Source: Siphonobacter aquaeclarae (GTDB lineage Bacteria > Bacteroidota > Bacteroidia > Cytophagales > Spirosomataceae). Taken from it: a stretch of DNA of 64,000 nucleotides. The notes under the pieces are model-generated. The model was not told the DNA's origin. It did not search any database and worked only from the letters and a program-made list of their open reading frames with translations. The stretch covers positions 248,001-312,000 of the forward strand of contig NZ_FNGS01000006.1 of NCBI RefSeq assembly GCF_900103285.1. Reading direction: 5' to 3'. This document shows, piece after piece, positions 16,775-24,510 of this stretch (position 1 is its first letter; the number at the start of each line of letters is the position of its first letter). Both the position numbers and the translations under genes were made by a program.

Positions 16775-17077
16775 TCAGCCCAGGGCAGCCTGGTACGACC
16801 GGGGATTAGCAGGCATCTGTTTCTGGAACTCGCGGACGAGGTCTCCGACGGTTTGCACGCGGGAGAGATCGGCTGACGCGACATCCAGACCGGTGACGTC
16901 TTCGAGATCATTGGTCAGCTCGCAGATTTCTGCATAGGTCAGACCGAAATCGGTGGCGAGTGAATGGCTCAGGCGCAGGTGGCCCGGGACGTAGGCATAG
17001 AAGCGTTTCCGCAGAATCATCCGGATGGACGGAACCAACGCCGAGAGGCGGCTGTGGGGAGTAGGAATGATTTTCAT
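16775..17077 (-). CDS. Acyl-carrier-like protein without the attachment serine
   Basis: A 100-residue protein with an ACP-like fold pattern in its central part: a helix, then DFGLTYAEICELTNDLEDV, then GLDVASADLSRVQTVGDLVREF. In a true carrier the loop reads LGLDSLDL, with serine carrying phosphopantetheine; here Tyr48 occupies that position, so it cannot be modified in the usual way. The ATG at 17077 is preferred. It is the first gene of the glycosylation locus, 32 bases upstream of an ArnT-like gene. It may be a non-acylated scaffold or regulatory relative. The ACP assignment rests on pattern only. Confidence 0.55.
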   Translation of the reverse strand: MKIIPTPHSRLSALVPSIRMILRKRFYAYVPGHLRLSHSLATDFGLTYAEICELTNDLEDVTGLDVASADLSRVQTVGDLVREFQKQMPANPRSYQAALG

Positions 17078-17564
17078 GGCTTCAATCGGGAAAAAACAAG
17101 GTAGAAGAGAAACTGGACCGCTGCAGGGCACCGGCCCAGTTGTTCAACCTTCAACCTATCTTGTGGCCGCAAAAAGAACAGGTCTCTTCCGGCTATTCTG
17201 TGACAAATAAACCTTGGAAACTTTGAAATAATTTCCAGTTTCCAGTCTTTTTTTTCTGTCGGCCGGAAAATACTCCGGATCGGATGAGCGTTTTCGCGAC
17301 CGCGTGAAAGAAAAGGGAAGAAAGACCGTGTCCTGATCGACGAAGTAAAGCTGCAAAACCGTGACCGGAGCTGCACGCAAAATCAGATGAAGGCAGATTT
17401 CGGGGGGATGAAGGTGGGTTTTGGAGGAGTGAGGCGCCGGGGCATAGGGCAAGGGGCATAGAGCATGGGGAAATGTCGCGGAGACGGAGGCTTCTCCCCG
17501 GTGGTTTCGACGCAGCTCAACCACCGGCTATGGCGTAGAGAATAGCGAGTATGAATACCCTACG

Positions 17565-17633
17565 TCTGTGTATTCTGTGAAGTCTGTGAGAACATGGTAT
17601 TTATTTTCTCACAGACTTCACAGAATACACAGA
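17565..17633. repeat. Perfect 28-bp inverted repeat
   Basis: The left arm (17565-17592) starts TCTGTGTATTCTGTGAAG and the right arm (17606-17633) is its exact reverse complement, around a 13-nt AT-rich loop. Within each arm the unit TTCTGTG/GTCTGTG recurs. It lies 58 bases beyond the frr stop, after a separate conventional terminator. Confidence 0.85.
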
Positions 17634-17670
17634 AAACAAAAATGGCCGCCTCGTACAGAAGCAGCCATTT
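17634..17670 (-). terminator. Terminator after frr
   Basis: On the minus strand AAATGGCTGC pairs with GCGGCCATTT and is followed by TTTGTTTT. It lies 20 bases past the frr stop. Confidence 0.75.
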
Positions 17671-17690
17671 CATATAAAGAAAAGCGCAGA

Positions 17691-18251
17691 TTATACCGAC
17701 ATGATATCAGCCTCTTTCGCTCCGAAAATCTGATCTATTTTCACGACGAAGGAATCGGTCAGTTTCTGCACACGTTCTTCGCCCTGCTTGACTGCGTCTT
17801 CCGACACGCCGTCTTTCGTCAGTTTCTTGATGCTGTTATTGGCATCCTGACGGGCATTGCGGATGTTGATTTTGGCCGTTTCGATTTCGCCTTTGACACG
17901 CTTGACCAGGTCCCGGCGGCGTTCTTCGGTGAGCGGCGGAATGGTAATCCGGAGTTGCTCGCCGTCGTTGGCAGGTGAAAAGCCGAGGTTCGCATTCCGG
18001 ATGGCCCGGTCGATCTCGTTCACCATTTTCTTTTCAAACGGTTTGACGGTAATGGTACGCGCGTCGGGTGTGGTGATCGATGCGACGTTCTGAATCGGGC
18101 TGGGAACACCGTAGTATTCCACCATGACGCCTTCCAGCATAGCCGGGGAAGCTTTCCCTGCCCGGATTTTGCTTAACTCGATATTCAGGTGCTTGATGGC
18201 ACCATCCATCGTTTCCTTGGCTGCGTCAAGATAAAACTCTATTTCGTCCAT
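17691..18251 (-). CDS. frr: Ribosome recycling factor
   Basis: Splits post-termination ribosomes together with EF-G. The ATG at 18251 gives the family's 186 residues; an upstream start would add twelve poorly conserved residues. Conserved blocks are LSKIRAGKASPAMLEGVMVEYYG, the PIQNVASITTPDARTITVKPFEKK domain-II region, and LTEERRRDLVKRVKGEIE. It follows pyrH by 86 bases on the same strand, the classic pyrH-frr pair. Confidence 0.97.
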   Translation of the reverse strand: MDEIEFYLDAAKETMDGAIKHLNIELSKIRAGKASPAMLEGVMVEYYGVPSPIQNVASITTPDARTITVKPFEKKMVNEIDRAIRNANLGFSPANDGEQLRITIPPLTEERRRDLVKRVKGEIETAKINIRNARQDANNSIKKLTKDGVSEDAVKQGEERVQKLTDSFVVKIDQIFGAKEADIMSV

Positions 18252-18337
18252 TGCGGAGATAAATGATTGACTTTCAGAAGTTGACAAAAATCGTCGAAAA
18301 ATTCAGGCCCCGAAAATCAGGAAACTATCTGAGATTG

Positions 18338-19057
18338 TCAAGCGATAAGCGTGCCTACTTCATGGCCCATGACCAGATTATAGAGATTTCCGGACTTGTT
18401 CATATCAAAGACAACAATGGGCAACTTGTTCTCCCGGCAAAGGGCAAAGGCGGCAAGGTCCATCACTTTCAGGTCTTTGGCAATGACTTCATCAAAGGAA
18501 ACCGTCGAGTAGCGTACCGCGTTGGGATCTTTCTCCGGATCGGCTGTGTAAACGCCGTCTACACGGGTGCCTTTCAGAACGACGTCGGCCTTCATCTCAA
18601 TCGCACGGAGGCTGGCAGCAGAGTCGGTCGTGAAATAAGGGTTACCGGTACCGGCCCCGAAAATAACAATGCGGCCCTTTTCAAGGTGCCGCATCGCCCG
18701 CCGACGGATCAACGGTTCACAAATCTGCTCCATCTTCACAGCTGAAACAAGCCGGGTAAACAGACCTTCTTTCTCCAGCGCTGCCTGAATGGCCATGCCG
18801 TTGATGACGGTCGCGAGCATACCCATGTAGTCGCCCTGTACCCGGTCCAGGCCGGTCGCTTCGAGCTCCTTTCCCCGGAAAATGTTGCCGCCGCCGATGA
18901 CGATTGCTACCTCAACGCCGAGGTCAGCCACGCGTTTTACCTCCTTTGCGTATTGCTCGAGAATGGCCGCATCAATGATCTTGTCGGATTTCTTTTCTCC
19001 GCTGAGAGCCTCTCCACTGAGTTTGAGTAAAATGCGCTTGTATTTCGGCGTTTCCAT
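18338..19057 (-). CDS. pyrH: UMP kinase
   Basis: Phosphorylates UMP to UDP in pyrimidine synthesis; amino-acid-kinase fold, active as a hexamer. The motifs are [12 protein letters not shown] (phosphate loop), [10 protein letters not shown], the UMP site [15 protein letters not shown] and the [20 protein letters not shown] loop. At 239 residues the length is normal. It is upstream of frr, and the two are probably co-transcribed. Confidence 0.97.
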   Translation of the reverse strand: METPKYKRILLKLSGEALSGEKKSDKIIDAAILEQYAKEVKRVADLGVEVAIVIGGGNIFRGKELEATGLDRVQGDYMGMLATVINGMAIQAALEKEGLFTRLVSAVKMEQICEPLIRRRAMRHLEKGRIVIFGAGTGNPYFTTDSAASLRAIEMKADVVLKGTRVDGVYTADPEKDPNAVRYSTVSFDEVIAKDLKVMDLAAFALCRENKLPIVVFDMNKSGNLYNLVMGHEVGTLIA

Positions 19058-19221
19058 AAAGATGTTTTTGAGTGACGAAGTTAAGAAACTGGATGCCAGT
19101 CAGGCAAGGACAGTAGTACTATTCGATGGGTGGATGAAAAAGGAAAATGCGCACAAAAATCTGACAATGAATGGATTATGTATTCATTGTTGCGGGTAAA
19201 TATTATCCAATGATTGGATAT

Positions 19222-19719
19222 TTACGATGAACGGAACTGAATCAGAACCTGATTCTTGTCGACATTCCGGCCGGGCACGGCCAGAACCGGACCGATTGTC
19301 ACATCCGCCGGAGCTTTCAGTACGTTCTCCATTTTCATCGCCTCAAGAATGAGGAGGGAATCGCCTTTCTGTACCTGCCGCCCTTCTTCCACCAGCACCG
19401 ACACGATTTTTCCCGGCATCGGTGCCTTCAGATCCGCTGCCTGCGACGAAGCCGCCGCCTTCATACCGAGGCGGTCGAGCAACAGGTCAAACCGGTCTTT
19501 GAGCGCAACCTGAAAGACCTGCCGGTTGAGGCGAAGGGTGACGGATTTTGAGACCGGATCATTTCCCAGCCATTCGGCCGTGTAGGATTTATTTTTCCAG
19601 AGTAGGTGAACGAAACCGTCCTTCAACGGAACAATATCCGCGTCGAGGACGTCTCCGCCGAGGGTTTGTGCCGAGGGATCAACATCGAGCAGGCGGTCGC
19701 CAACAGTGGCCTGGTACAT
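19222..19719 (-). CDS. Biotinyl-lipoyl carrier protein (carboxylase BCCP type)
   Basis: A 165-residue protein whose C-terminal 70 residues form a biotinyl domain with the biotinylation motif EAMKM (Lys129). It starts with KAPMPGKIVSVLVEEGRQVQKGD, typical of acyl-CoA carboxylase and pyruvate carboxylase carriers. The N-terminal 90 residues form a separate beta-rich piece, as in small stand-alone carriers of propionyl-CoA or methylcrotonyl-CoA carboxylases. No carboxylase subunit is nearby, so the partner enzyme cannot be named. Confidence 0.85.
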   Translation of the reverse strand: MYQATVGDRLLDVDPSAQTLGGDVLDADIVPLKDGFVHLLWKNKSYTAEWLGNDPVSKSVTLRLNRQVFQVALKDRFDLLLDRLGMKAAASSQAADLKAPMPGKIVSVLVEEGRQVQKGDSLLILEAMKMENVLKAPADVTIGPVLAVPGRNVDKNQVLIQFRSS

Positions 19720-19767
19720 CAGCGTGTCCTGGTTTTAGGGTTTGAGCGCCAAAGTAAGGAGTTCCGC

Positions 19768-20694
19768 TCAGATTCCCTCGTCCGGTGCCACTTTCACCTC
19801 AGAAGCGACCTGTTTCTTCGGCGGCGCATAGTTGACGAGGTAAACGCCTACCAGAATGATCGCCATGCCCACAAAATGCTGAACCTGAATTTGTTCGTGA
19901 TCCAGTACGCCCCAGCCCACGGCGATAATCGGTATCAGGTACGTGACCGAACTGACAAATACCGGTCCGGTAATCTGAAGAAGGTGGTTGTAGAAAATCA
20001 TCGCGATGCCCGAGCCAACGAGCCCGAGTGTCACCGCCGCTGCAAGCGACCAGAACGCGCCCTCCGTCTGCATGCGGTCCACGAAATCTGTCTGAAAAAG
20101 GAAAACTGCCGCCAGGGGAGCAATCGTGACAAAAGTCGCGCCCGTCAGCACCAGTGGTTTCAGGCCTGACAGGTACTTCCGGAGCAAAAAGGGATTCAGG
20201 CCGTAGAGGATCGTTGCCAATACCACCAGCAGCGAATAGCTGTTAAAGGTCAGTTGCCCTTGTAACCCGCTGAGGGTGATCATAATACAGCCCGCCAGTC
20301 CGAGGAAAAGGCCGCCCAGTTGCCGACGGCTGATCCGCTGACGGAAAAACAGGTATCCGATTACGAGGACAAACAGCGGCGTAAAGGAGTTCATAATTCC
20401 CACCAGCGAACTGTCCATGTGCATCACTGCATAGGAAAACAGGTAAGCCGGAAAGAAGCTGCCGACCATCCCGCAGACAAAACTCCAGCCCCATTCAGTA
20501 CGGTTCGGCAGGTATGCACGCTGTGCAATGAGGAGGGGAACGAAAAAGGCTCCGGCGGCCAGCAATCGGAACGAGGCGATCTGAATACCCGAAAAAGCGT
20601 GCAGCGCCTGCTTCATCAGAATGAACGAACTGCCCCAGGTCAAAGCGAGGCCAAACAGAATAATCCAGGCGGAAAGGGAAGTAGACTTTTGCAT
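19768..20694 (-). CDS. EamA-family (DMT) transporter
   Basis: A 308-residue inner-membrane protein with ten hydrophobic segments arranged as two EamA repeats. The first repeat begins ALTWGSSFILMKQALHAFSG, which is typical (W-G-S-x-F). I use the ATG at 20694 (MQKSTSLSAW); a GTG 18 codons upstream is less likely. Members export amino acids, metabolites or drugs; the substrate is unknown. It begins 49 bases after the biotinyl carrier gene ends in genome coordinates and could be co-transcribed with it. Confidence 0.85.
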   Translation of the reverse strand: MQKSTSLSAWIILFGLALTWGSSFILMKQALHAFSGIQIASFRLLAAGAFFVPLLIAQRAYLPNRTEWGWSFVCGMVGSFFPAYLFSYAVMHMDSSLVGIMNSFTPLFVLVIGYLFFRQRISRRQLGGLFLGLAGCIMITLSGLQGQLTFNSYSLLVVLATILYGLNPFLLRKYLSGLKPLVLTGATFVTIAPLAAVFLFQTDFVDRMQTEGAFWSLAAAVTLGLVGSGIAMIFYNHLLQITGPVFVSSVTYLIPIIAVGWGVLDHEQIQVQHFVGMAIILVGVYLVNYAPPKKQVASEVKVAPDEGI

Positions 20695-20762
20695 GAGAAG
20701 TGTATCGAAGGTATTGACAGAACCCGAAAAAGGACCGGAGAATTCCACACGATCCCAACAAA

Positions 20763-20790
20763 AAAAGACAGGACACAGGCCCTGTCTTTT
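20763..20790 (-). terminator. Terminator after dusB
   Basis: AAAAGACAGG and CCTGTCTTTT around an 8-nt loop, with a T-rich tail on the minus strand. It lies 20 bases past the dusB stop and upstream of the EamA gene. Confidence 0.8.
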
Positions 20791-20810
20791 CGAAGCGGAA
20801 AAGCAACCGG

Positions 20811-21800
20811 TTAAGCCGGCACGGCGTCGTAAGTCGCTGCTATTTCCTGTAAAATCTCTTCTACTTCCGAGAGGGTAGGAACCTGTACCAGGCGATTCCG
20901 GAAGGCCTTCGCGCCGTCAATTCCCTTGAAATAACTGGCATAATGCCGGCGCATTTCGACTATTCCAAGACGTTCGCCTTTCCAGCGCACGGAAAACTCG
21001 ACGTGTTTCCGGCAGACATCCACGCGGTCGGCAATGGTTGGCGCCTCCAGCTTTTCTCCCGTTTTCAGGAAGTGCTTGATTTCGTTGAAGATCCACGGAT
21101 ACCCGATCGACGCCCGGCCGATCATGATTCCGTCGACACCGTAGCGGTTTTTATATTCCAGCGCCTTTTCCGGAGAATCAATATCTCCATTTCCGAAAAT
21201 CGGAATACGAATCCGCGGATTATCCTTGATTTTGCCGATGAGGTTCCAGTCGGCATCACCCTTGTACATCTGTACCCGCGTCCGCCCGTGAATGGTGAGC
21301 GCTTCAATGCCGATGTCCTGCAGGCGTTCGGCGACTTCCTCCACGTTTCTGGTGGAATCGTCCCAGCCCAGGCGGGTTTTGACGGTGACAGGCAGGTGTG
21401 TGGCTTTGACGACGGCTTCGGTCATCTTCACCATCTTCGGAATGTCCTGAAGAAGCGCGGCGCCCGCACCGCGGCAGGCTACCTGTTTAACGGGGCAGCC
21501 GTAATTGATATCGATCAGATCGGGGGAGACGGCAGACGTGATTCTGGCGCATTCGGCCATGGTTTCAATGTCCGAACCGAAAAGCTGAATGCCGATCGGG
21601 CGCTCGTATTCAAAGATATCCAGCTTCTGCCGGCTCTTGAACGCATCCCGGATCAATCCCTCGCTTGACACAAATTCCGTGTACATGAGGTCGGCGCCTC
21701 CCGCCTTGCATACAGCCCGGAAAGGAGGGTCGCTGACGTCCTCCATCGGCGCAAGCAACAGCGGAAACTCACCCAATTCTATATCTTTGATCTTTGTCAT
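20811..21800 (-). CDS. dusB: tRNA-dihydrouridine synthase
   Basis: A 329-residue FMN-dependent enzyme that reduces uridine to dihydrouridine in tRNA D-loops. The TIM-barrel start LLLAPMEDVSDPPFRAVC, the catalytic cysteine loop INYGCPVKQVACRGAGAALL, the FMN-binding HGRTRVQMYKGDADW and the phosphate-binding FGNGDIDSPEKAL/GIMIGRASIGYPWIF are all present. The order and length fit DusB best. The ATG at 21800 (MTKIKDIELG) is preferred over one 12 codons upstream. Confidence 0.93.
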   Translation of the reverse strand: MTKIKDIELGEFPLLLAPMEDVSDPPFRAVCKAGGADLMYTEFVSSEGLIRDAFKSRQKLDIFEYERPIGIQLFGSDIETMAECARITSAVSPDLIDINYGCPVKQVACRGAGAALLQDIPKMVKMTEAVVKATHLPVTVKTRLGWDDSTRNVEEVAERLQDIGIEALTIHGRTRVQMYKGDADWNLIGKIKDNPRIRIPIFGNGDIDSPEKALEYKNRYGVDGIMIGRASIGYPWIFNEIKHFLKTGEKLEAPTIADRVDVCRKHVEFSVRWKGERLGIVEMRRHYASYFKGIDGAKAFRNRLVQVPTLSEVEEILQEIAATYDAVPA

Positions 21801-21848
21801 GCCTTTTCTCCTCGTCGCCCGGCCCGCGCAAAACACGGCGGCGATTGC

Positions 21849-21856
21849 TAATTTTG
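21849..21856 (+). promoter_or_regulatory. -7 box for the CPBP protease gene
   Basis: TAATTTTG is an exact match to TAnnTTTG, 18 bases upstream of the ATG at 21874. This leaves a very short leader. Confidence 0.5.
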
Positions 21857-21873
21857 TACAAAAATAACCGATA

Positions 21874-22761
21874 ATGACGGAAACTACCTACCCGCCTTCG
21901 GGAAGATTGTCCCCCCTGGCGAGTATCCTGATTGTATTTGGTCTGGTGCTGGTACTGAGTTCGGTTGCTCAGCTGGCCCTGGCCCTTCCCCTGATTCAAT
22001 GGCTTACGGGCTCGGGCGATCTGGTTGGCTTTTCAACCAACCCCGGGCACTATCCCAACGGCTGGTTGGCGACGATGCTCGTTCAGGCACTTGCCTCTCT
22101 TTTCAGTTATGCGTTCAGCGCCTGGGTTTTTATCCGGTTGATTGAGAAGAGGAACCCGTTTCCGGCGGTAAAAAGTTCGCCGCTCTTCTGGATTCTGACG
22201 CCGGTAGTAGTCATCGCATTTATTCCGTTCAACGGCCTCGTTTTTGAGTGGAACCAGCTACTGCCCATGCCGCAATGGATGCTCGACATGGAGCAGAAAC
22301 TCAAGGCGCTCACCGAATACCTGACCGATTTCCGGACGCCGGCGCATTTTCTGCTGGGGTTACTCGTCATTGGCGTGATACCGGCGCTGGGCGAGGAAAT
22401 GCTGTTTCGCGGCACGCTCCAGCCGATTTTCCAGCGCTGGTCGGGCAGTACGCATGTCGGAATCTTGGTAGCGGCGGCTGTTTTCAGTGCGATTCACGTG
22501 CAGTTCATGGGCTTTTTTCCGCGGATGCTGTTGGGCGCGCTTTTCGGGTATTTGTATGTCTGGTCGGGGAATCTCTGGGTACCGGTCTGGGCACACTTTG
22601 TCAACAACGGTTTCACCGTCACGATGATGCACCTGAAAAAGCAGGGAGTGACGGATGTCAACCCCGACGAAAACGTCCCGCTCGCCATCGCGGCCGTATC
22701 GCTGGCGGCGACGATCGGCATCCTGATTCCGCTGTACCGCAACCGGAAAGTCATCCGCTGA
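21874..22761 (+). CDS. CPBP/Abi-family membrane protease
   Basis: A 295-residue polytopic membrane protein of the CPBP (CAAX protease and bacteriocin-processing) family. All motif residues are present: EExxxR (Glu174, Glu175, Arg179 in GEEMLFRG), FxxxH (FSAIH, His208) and HxxxN (His241 and Asn245 in AHFVNNG). About seven hydrophobic segments are seen. Bacterial members have roles in peptide processing or bacteriocin self-immunity, but most are uncharacterised and no candidate substrate lies nearby. Confidence 0.88.
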   Translation: MTETTYPPSGRLSPLASILIVFGLVLVLSSVAQLALALPLIQWLTGSGDLVGFSTNPGHYPNGWLATMLVQALASLFSYAFSAWVFIRLIEKRNPFPAVKSSPLFWILTPVVVIAFIPFNGLVFEWNQLLPMPQWMLDMEQKLKALTEYLTDFRTPAHFLLGLLVIGVIPALGEEMLFRGTLQPIFQRWSGSTHVGILVAAAVFSAIHVQFMGFFPRMLLGALFGYLYVWSGNLWVPVWAHFVNNGFTVTMMHLKKQGVTDVNPDENVPLAIAAVSLAATIGILIPLYRNRKVIR

Positions 22762-22840
22762 AAACTTCGTTCCCTCCGCAAAATTCTCCGGTCTGTCGTT
22801 GTTTTGCGGCGCAGGCTGTCGGATAGCAGGGCAGGGAGCA

Positions 22841-22848
22841 TACTTTTG
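22841..22848 (+). promoter_or_regulatory. -7 box upstream of DUF2007-cdsA
   Basis: TACTTTTG is an exact TAnnTTTG match, about 109 bases upstream of the DUF2007 start, and probably drives the DUF2007-cdsA-HEAT unit. Confidence 0.4.
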
Positions 22849-22956
22849 CGTCCTTGGATATATGAAAAGTAACCGGCATCTTCGCCGGATAGGCATGGCC
22901 CGTTTCCGACGTCCCTGCCAACCCTTTCCTGAACCAAACAATCCGAAATCAAACCA

Positions 22957-23178
22957 TTGGAAGGCTGGGTCAAAGTGTACGAATCGATGCTGCCACACCG
23001 CGCAGAATTGCTGCGGGGCTGGCTGGCTCACGAGTATGAAATTGACGCCGTGGTCCTGAGCAAACAGGATAGTGCGTACCTCTGGGGTCATCATGAAATC
23101 CATGTGCCTGTCAAAGACGCAGTCTTCGCCGAATGGGTATTACGAAATGAAGAAACGAATACAGACGAGACTGAGTAG
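22957..23178 (+). CDS. DUF2007 small protein, TTG start
   Basis: A 73-residue DUF2007 protein (putative signal-transducing protein family). The pattern WVKVYESMLPHRAELLRGWL, then EIDAVVLSKQDSAYLWG and HEIHVPVKD, follows the family closely. There is no in-frame ATG between the upstream stop at 22930 and codon 11, so TTG at 22957 (giving MEGWVKVYES) is the best start. The 3' end overlaps cdsA by 32 bases, so the two genes are coupled. Its molecular role is unknown. Confidence 0.8.
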   Translation: MEGWVKVYESMLPHRAELLRGWLAHEYEIDAVVLSKQDSAYLWGHHEIHVPVKDAVFAEWVLRNEETNTDETE

Positions 23179-23989
23179 CTATTCGAATCTGGTACAGCGG
23201 GTTATCGCCGCCGTTATCGGAGCCGCCCTGATTATCTTTTCCCTTTACTGGAGCGAATGGACGTTCCTGATTCTGTTTTCGCTTATCGGCGGACTGGCTC
23301 AGCTGGAATTTTACAAACTCGTCGGCCTCGACGACATCACGCCTCTGAAGTATTATGGTACGGGCGTTGGGGTTTTTATGAATATCCTGACCTTTCTGAT
23401 CGAAAAGCACTACCTGCATTTCGAACTGTACTTCCTGCTTTCGCCGCTTTTTACGCTGATATTCTTCATCAAGCTGTACAAAAAAAACGAAGTCAAGCCG
23501 TTTACAAGCATTGCCTATACCTTCCTGGGGATTATCTACGTAGCCCTTCCGTTTGCGCTGATTACCGTGATCGCGCTGCTCGGAGGGGAGTATAGCTACC
23601 AGCGGGTACTCGGCTGCCTTTTCCTGCTGTGGGCGAGCGACTCGGGCGCATACTTCGCCGGAACCAAATTCGGCCGTACCAAACTCTTTGAACGGGTATC
23701 TCCCAAAAAATCCTGGGAGGGAAGTATCGGCGGGGCCGCGACCGCGATGTTTGTCGCTTACCTGCTTTCACAGTTCTTTACCGATCTCAGTCCCTGGCAA
23801 TGGTACGGTATCGGCGGGGTGATTGTGGTGGCGGGAACCTATGGCGACCTTGTTGAATCCCTCTTCAAACGCAGTATCCAGATCAAGGATTCCGGTTCGG
23901 TTATTCCCGGGCATGGCGGATTTCTGGACCGGTTCGACGGCCTGCTGCTTTCTGCTCCCTTCATCGTAACCTTTCTCAAAGTGTTCTGA
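23147..23989 (+). CDS. cdsA: Phosphatidate cytidylyltransferase
   Basis: Makes CDP-diacylglycerol from phosphatidic acid and CTP, feeding PssA. The 280-residue membrane protein starts at the ATG at 23147 (MKKRIQTRLSSY). The signature SLFKRSIQIKDSGSVIPGHG followed by GFLDRFD near the C-terminus is complete, and about eight membrane spans precede it. The gene overlaps DUF2007 on its 5' side and shares one base (TGATG) with the next gene. Confidence 0.95.
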   Translation: MKKRIQTRLSSYSNLVQRVIAAVIGAALIIFSLYWSEWTFLILFSLIGGLAQLEFYKLVGLDDITPLKYYGTGVGVFMNILTFLIEKHYLHFELYFLLSPLFTLIFFIKLYKKNEVKPFTSIAYTFLGIIYVALPFALITVIALLGGEYSYQRVLGCLFLLWASDSGAYFAGTKFGRTKLFERVSPKKSWEGSIGGAATAMFVAYLLSQFFTDLSPWQWYGIGGVIVVAGTYGDLVESLFKRSIQIKDSGSVIPGHGGFLDRFDGLLLSAPFIVTFLKVF

Positions 23990-24504
23990 TGGACCTGCTG
24001 GACGAACTCCGGAAAGAGCATTCCGCAGCGCAGACCAGGCGACTGATCGCGTATGTCGGAGCCGATCCGGAGCGTTTTTCCAGGCTTTTTCACTTGTTTT
24101 CGGGAGACGAGCCCCGCATTGCCCAGCGCGCCAGCCGGGTGGTCGACGGGGTAGTAGAGACGTTTCCGTTTTTACTGAATCCGCATTTTCCGGTCTTTTT
24201 GCATAACCTGTCTCGAAAGGACCTTCCCGACGCTGTTCGCCGGAATTCCGTCCGTATGCTTCAGTTTATCGCACTGCCGGAAGAGTACCACGGCGAGGTT
24301 GCGCGTATTTGCTTTGATTTTCTCCGCGATCCGGGCCAGCCGGTAGCAGTAAAGGCTTTTTCGATGACGGTCCTGCATCGTCTGACGGAAACATACCCCG
24401 AGTTGGGGCCGGAGCTCGCTTTCATACTCCAGGAACGACTGGAGCTGGAAAAGCCGGCGTACCGGTCGCGGGCAGTCAAAATTCTTCGTCACCTGAACCA
24501 GTAG
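23989..24504 (+). CDS. HEAT-like helical repeat protein, function unknown
   Basis: A 171-residue soluble all-helical protein. Helix pairs repeat with a spacing of 35-40 residues (RIAQRASRVVDGVVE, DAVRRNSVRMLQFI, QPVAVKAFSMTVLHRL, PAYRSRAVKILRHL), a HEAT/armadillo-type pattern with conserved RxA/V turns. Such folds usually mediate protein contacts. Start and cdsA stop overlap by one base, so it is translated with cdsA, which suggests a link with the membrane lipid enzyme, though the partner is not known. Confidence 0.65.
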   Translation: MDLLDELRKEHSAAQTRRLIAYVGADPERFSRLFHLFSGDEPRIAQRASRVVDGVVETFPFLLNPHFPVFLHNLSRKDLPDAVRRNSVRMLQFIALPEEYHGEVARICFDFLRDPGQPVAVKAFSMTVLHRLTETYPELGPELAFILQERLELEKPAYRSRAVKILRHLNQ

Positions 24505-24510
24505 ACCGCT

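Larger units (their letters stand above)
17078..17690. other. Gene-free region with repeats
   Basis: About 610 bases without a convincing gene. It holds degenerate GGCATRGG-type short repeats (17440-17470), a perfect 28-bp inverted repeat (17565-17633) and the frr terminator (17634-17670). The promoter of the glycosylation locus should lie near 17080-17200 but I found no clear -7 box. Confidence 0.6.

Noticed and set aside
22799-23059. An 86-residue plus-strand frame overlapping the DUF2007 gene
   Set aside because: It is in a different frame, Cys/Arg-rich and lacks family similarity, while the DUF2007 frame matches its family closely.
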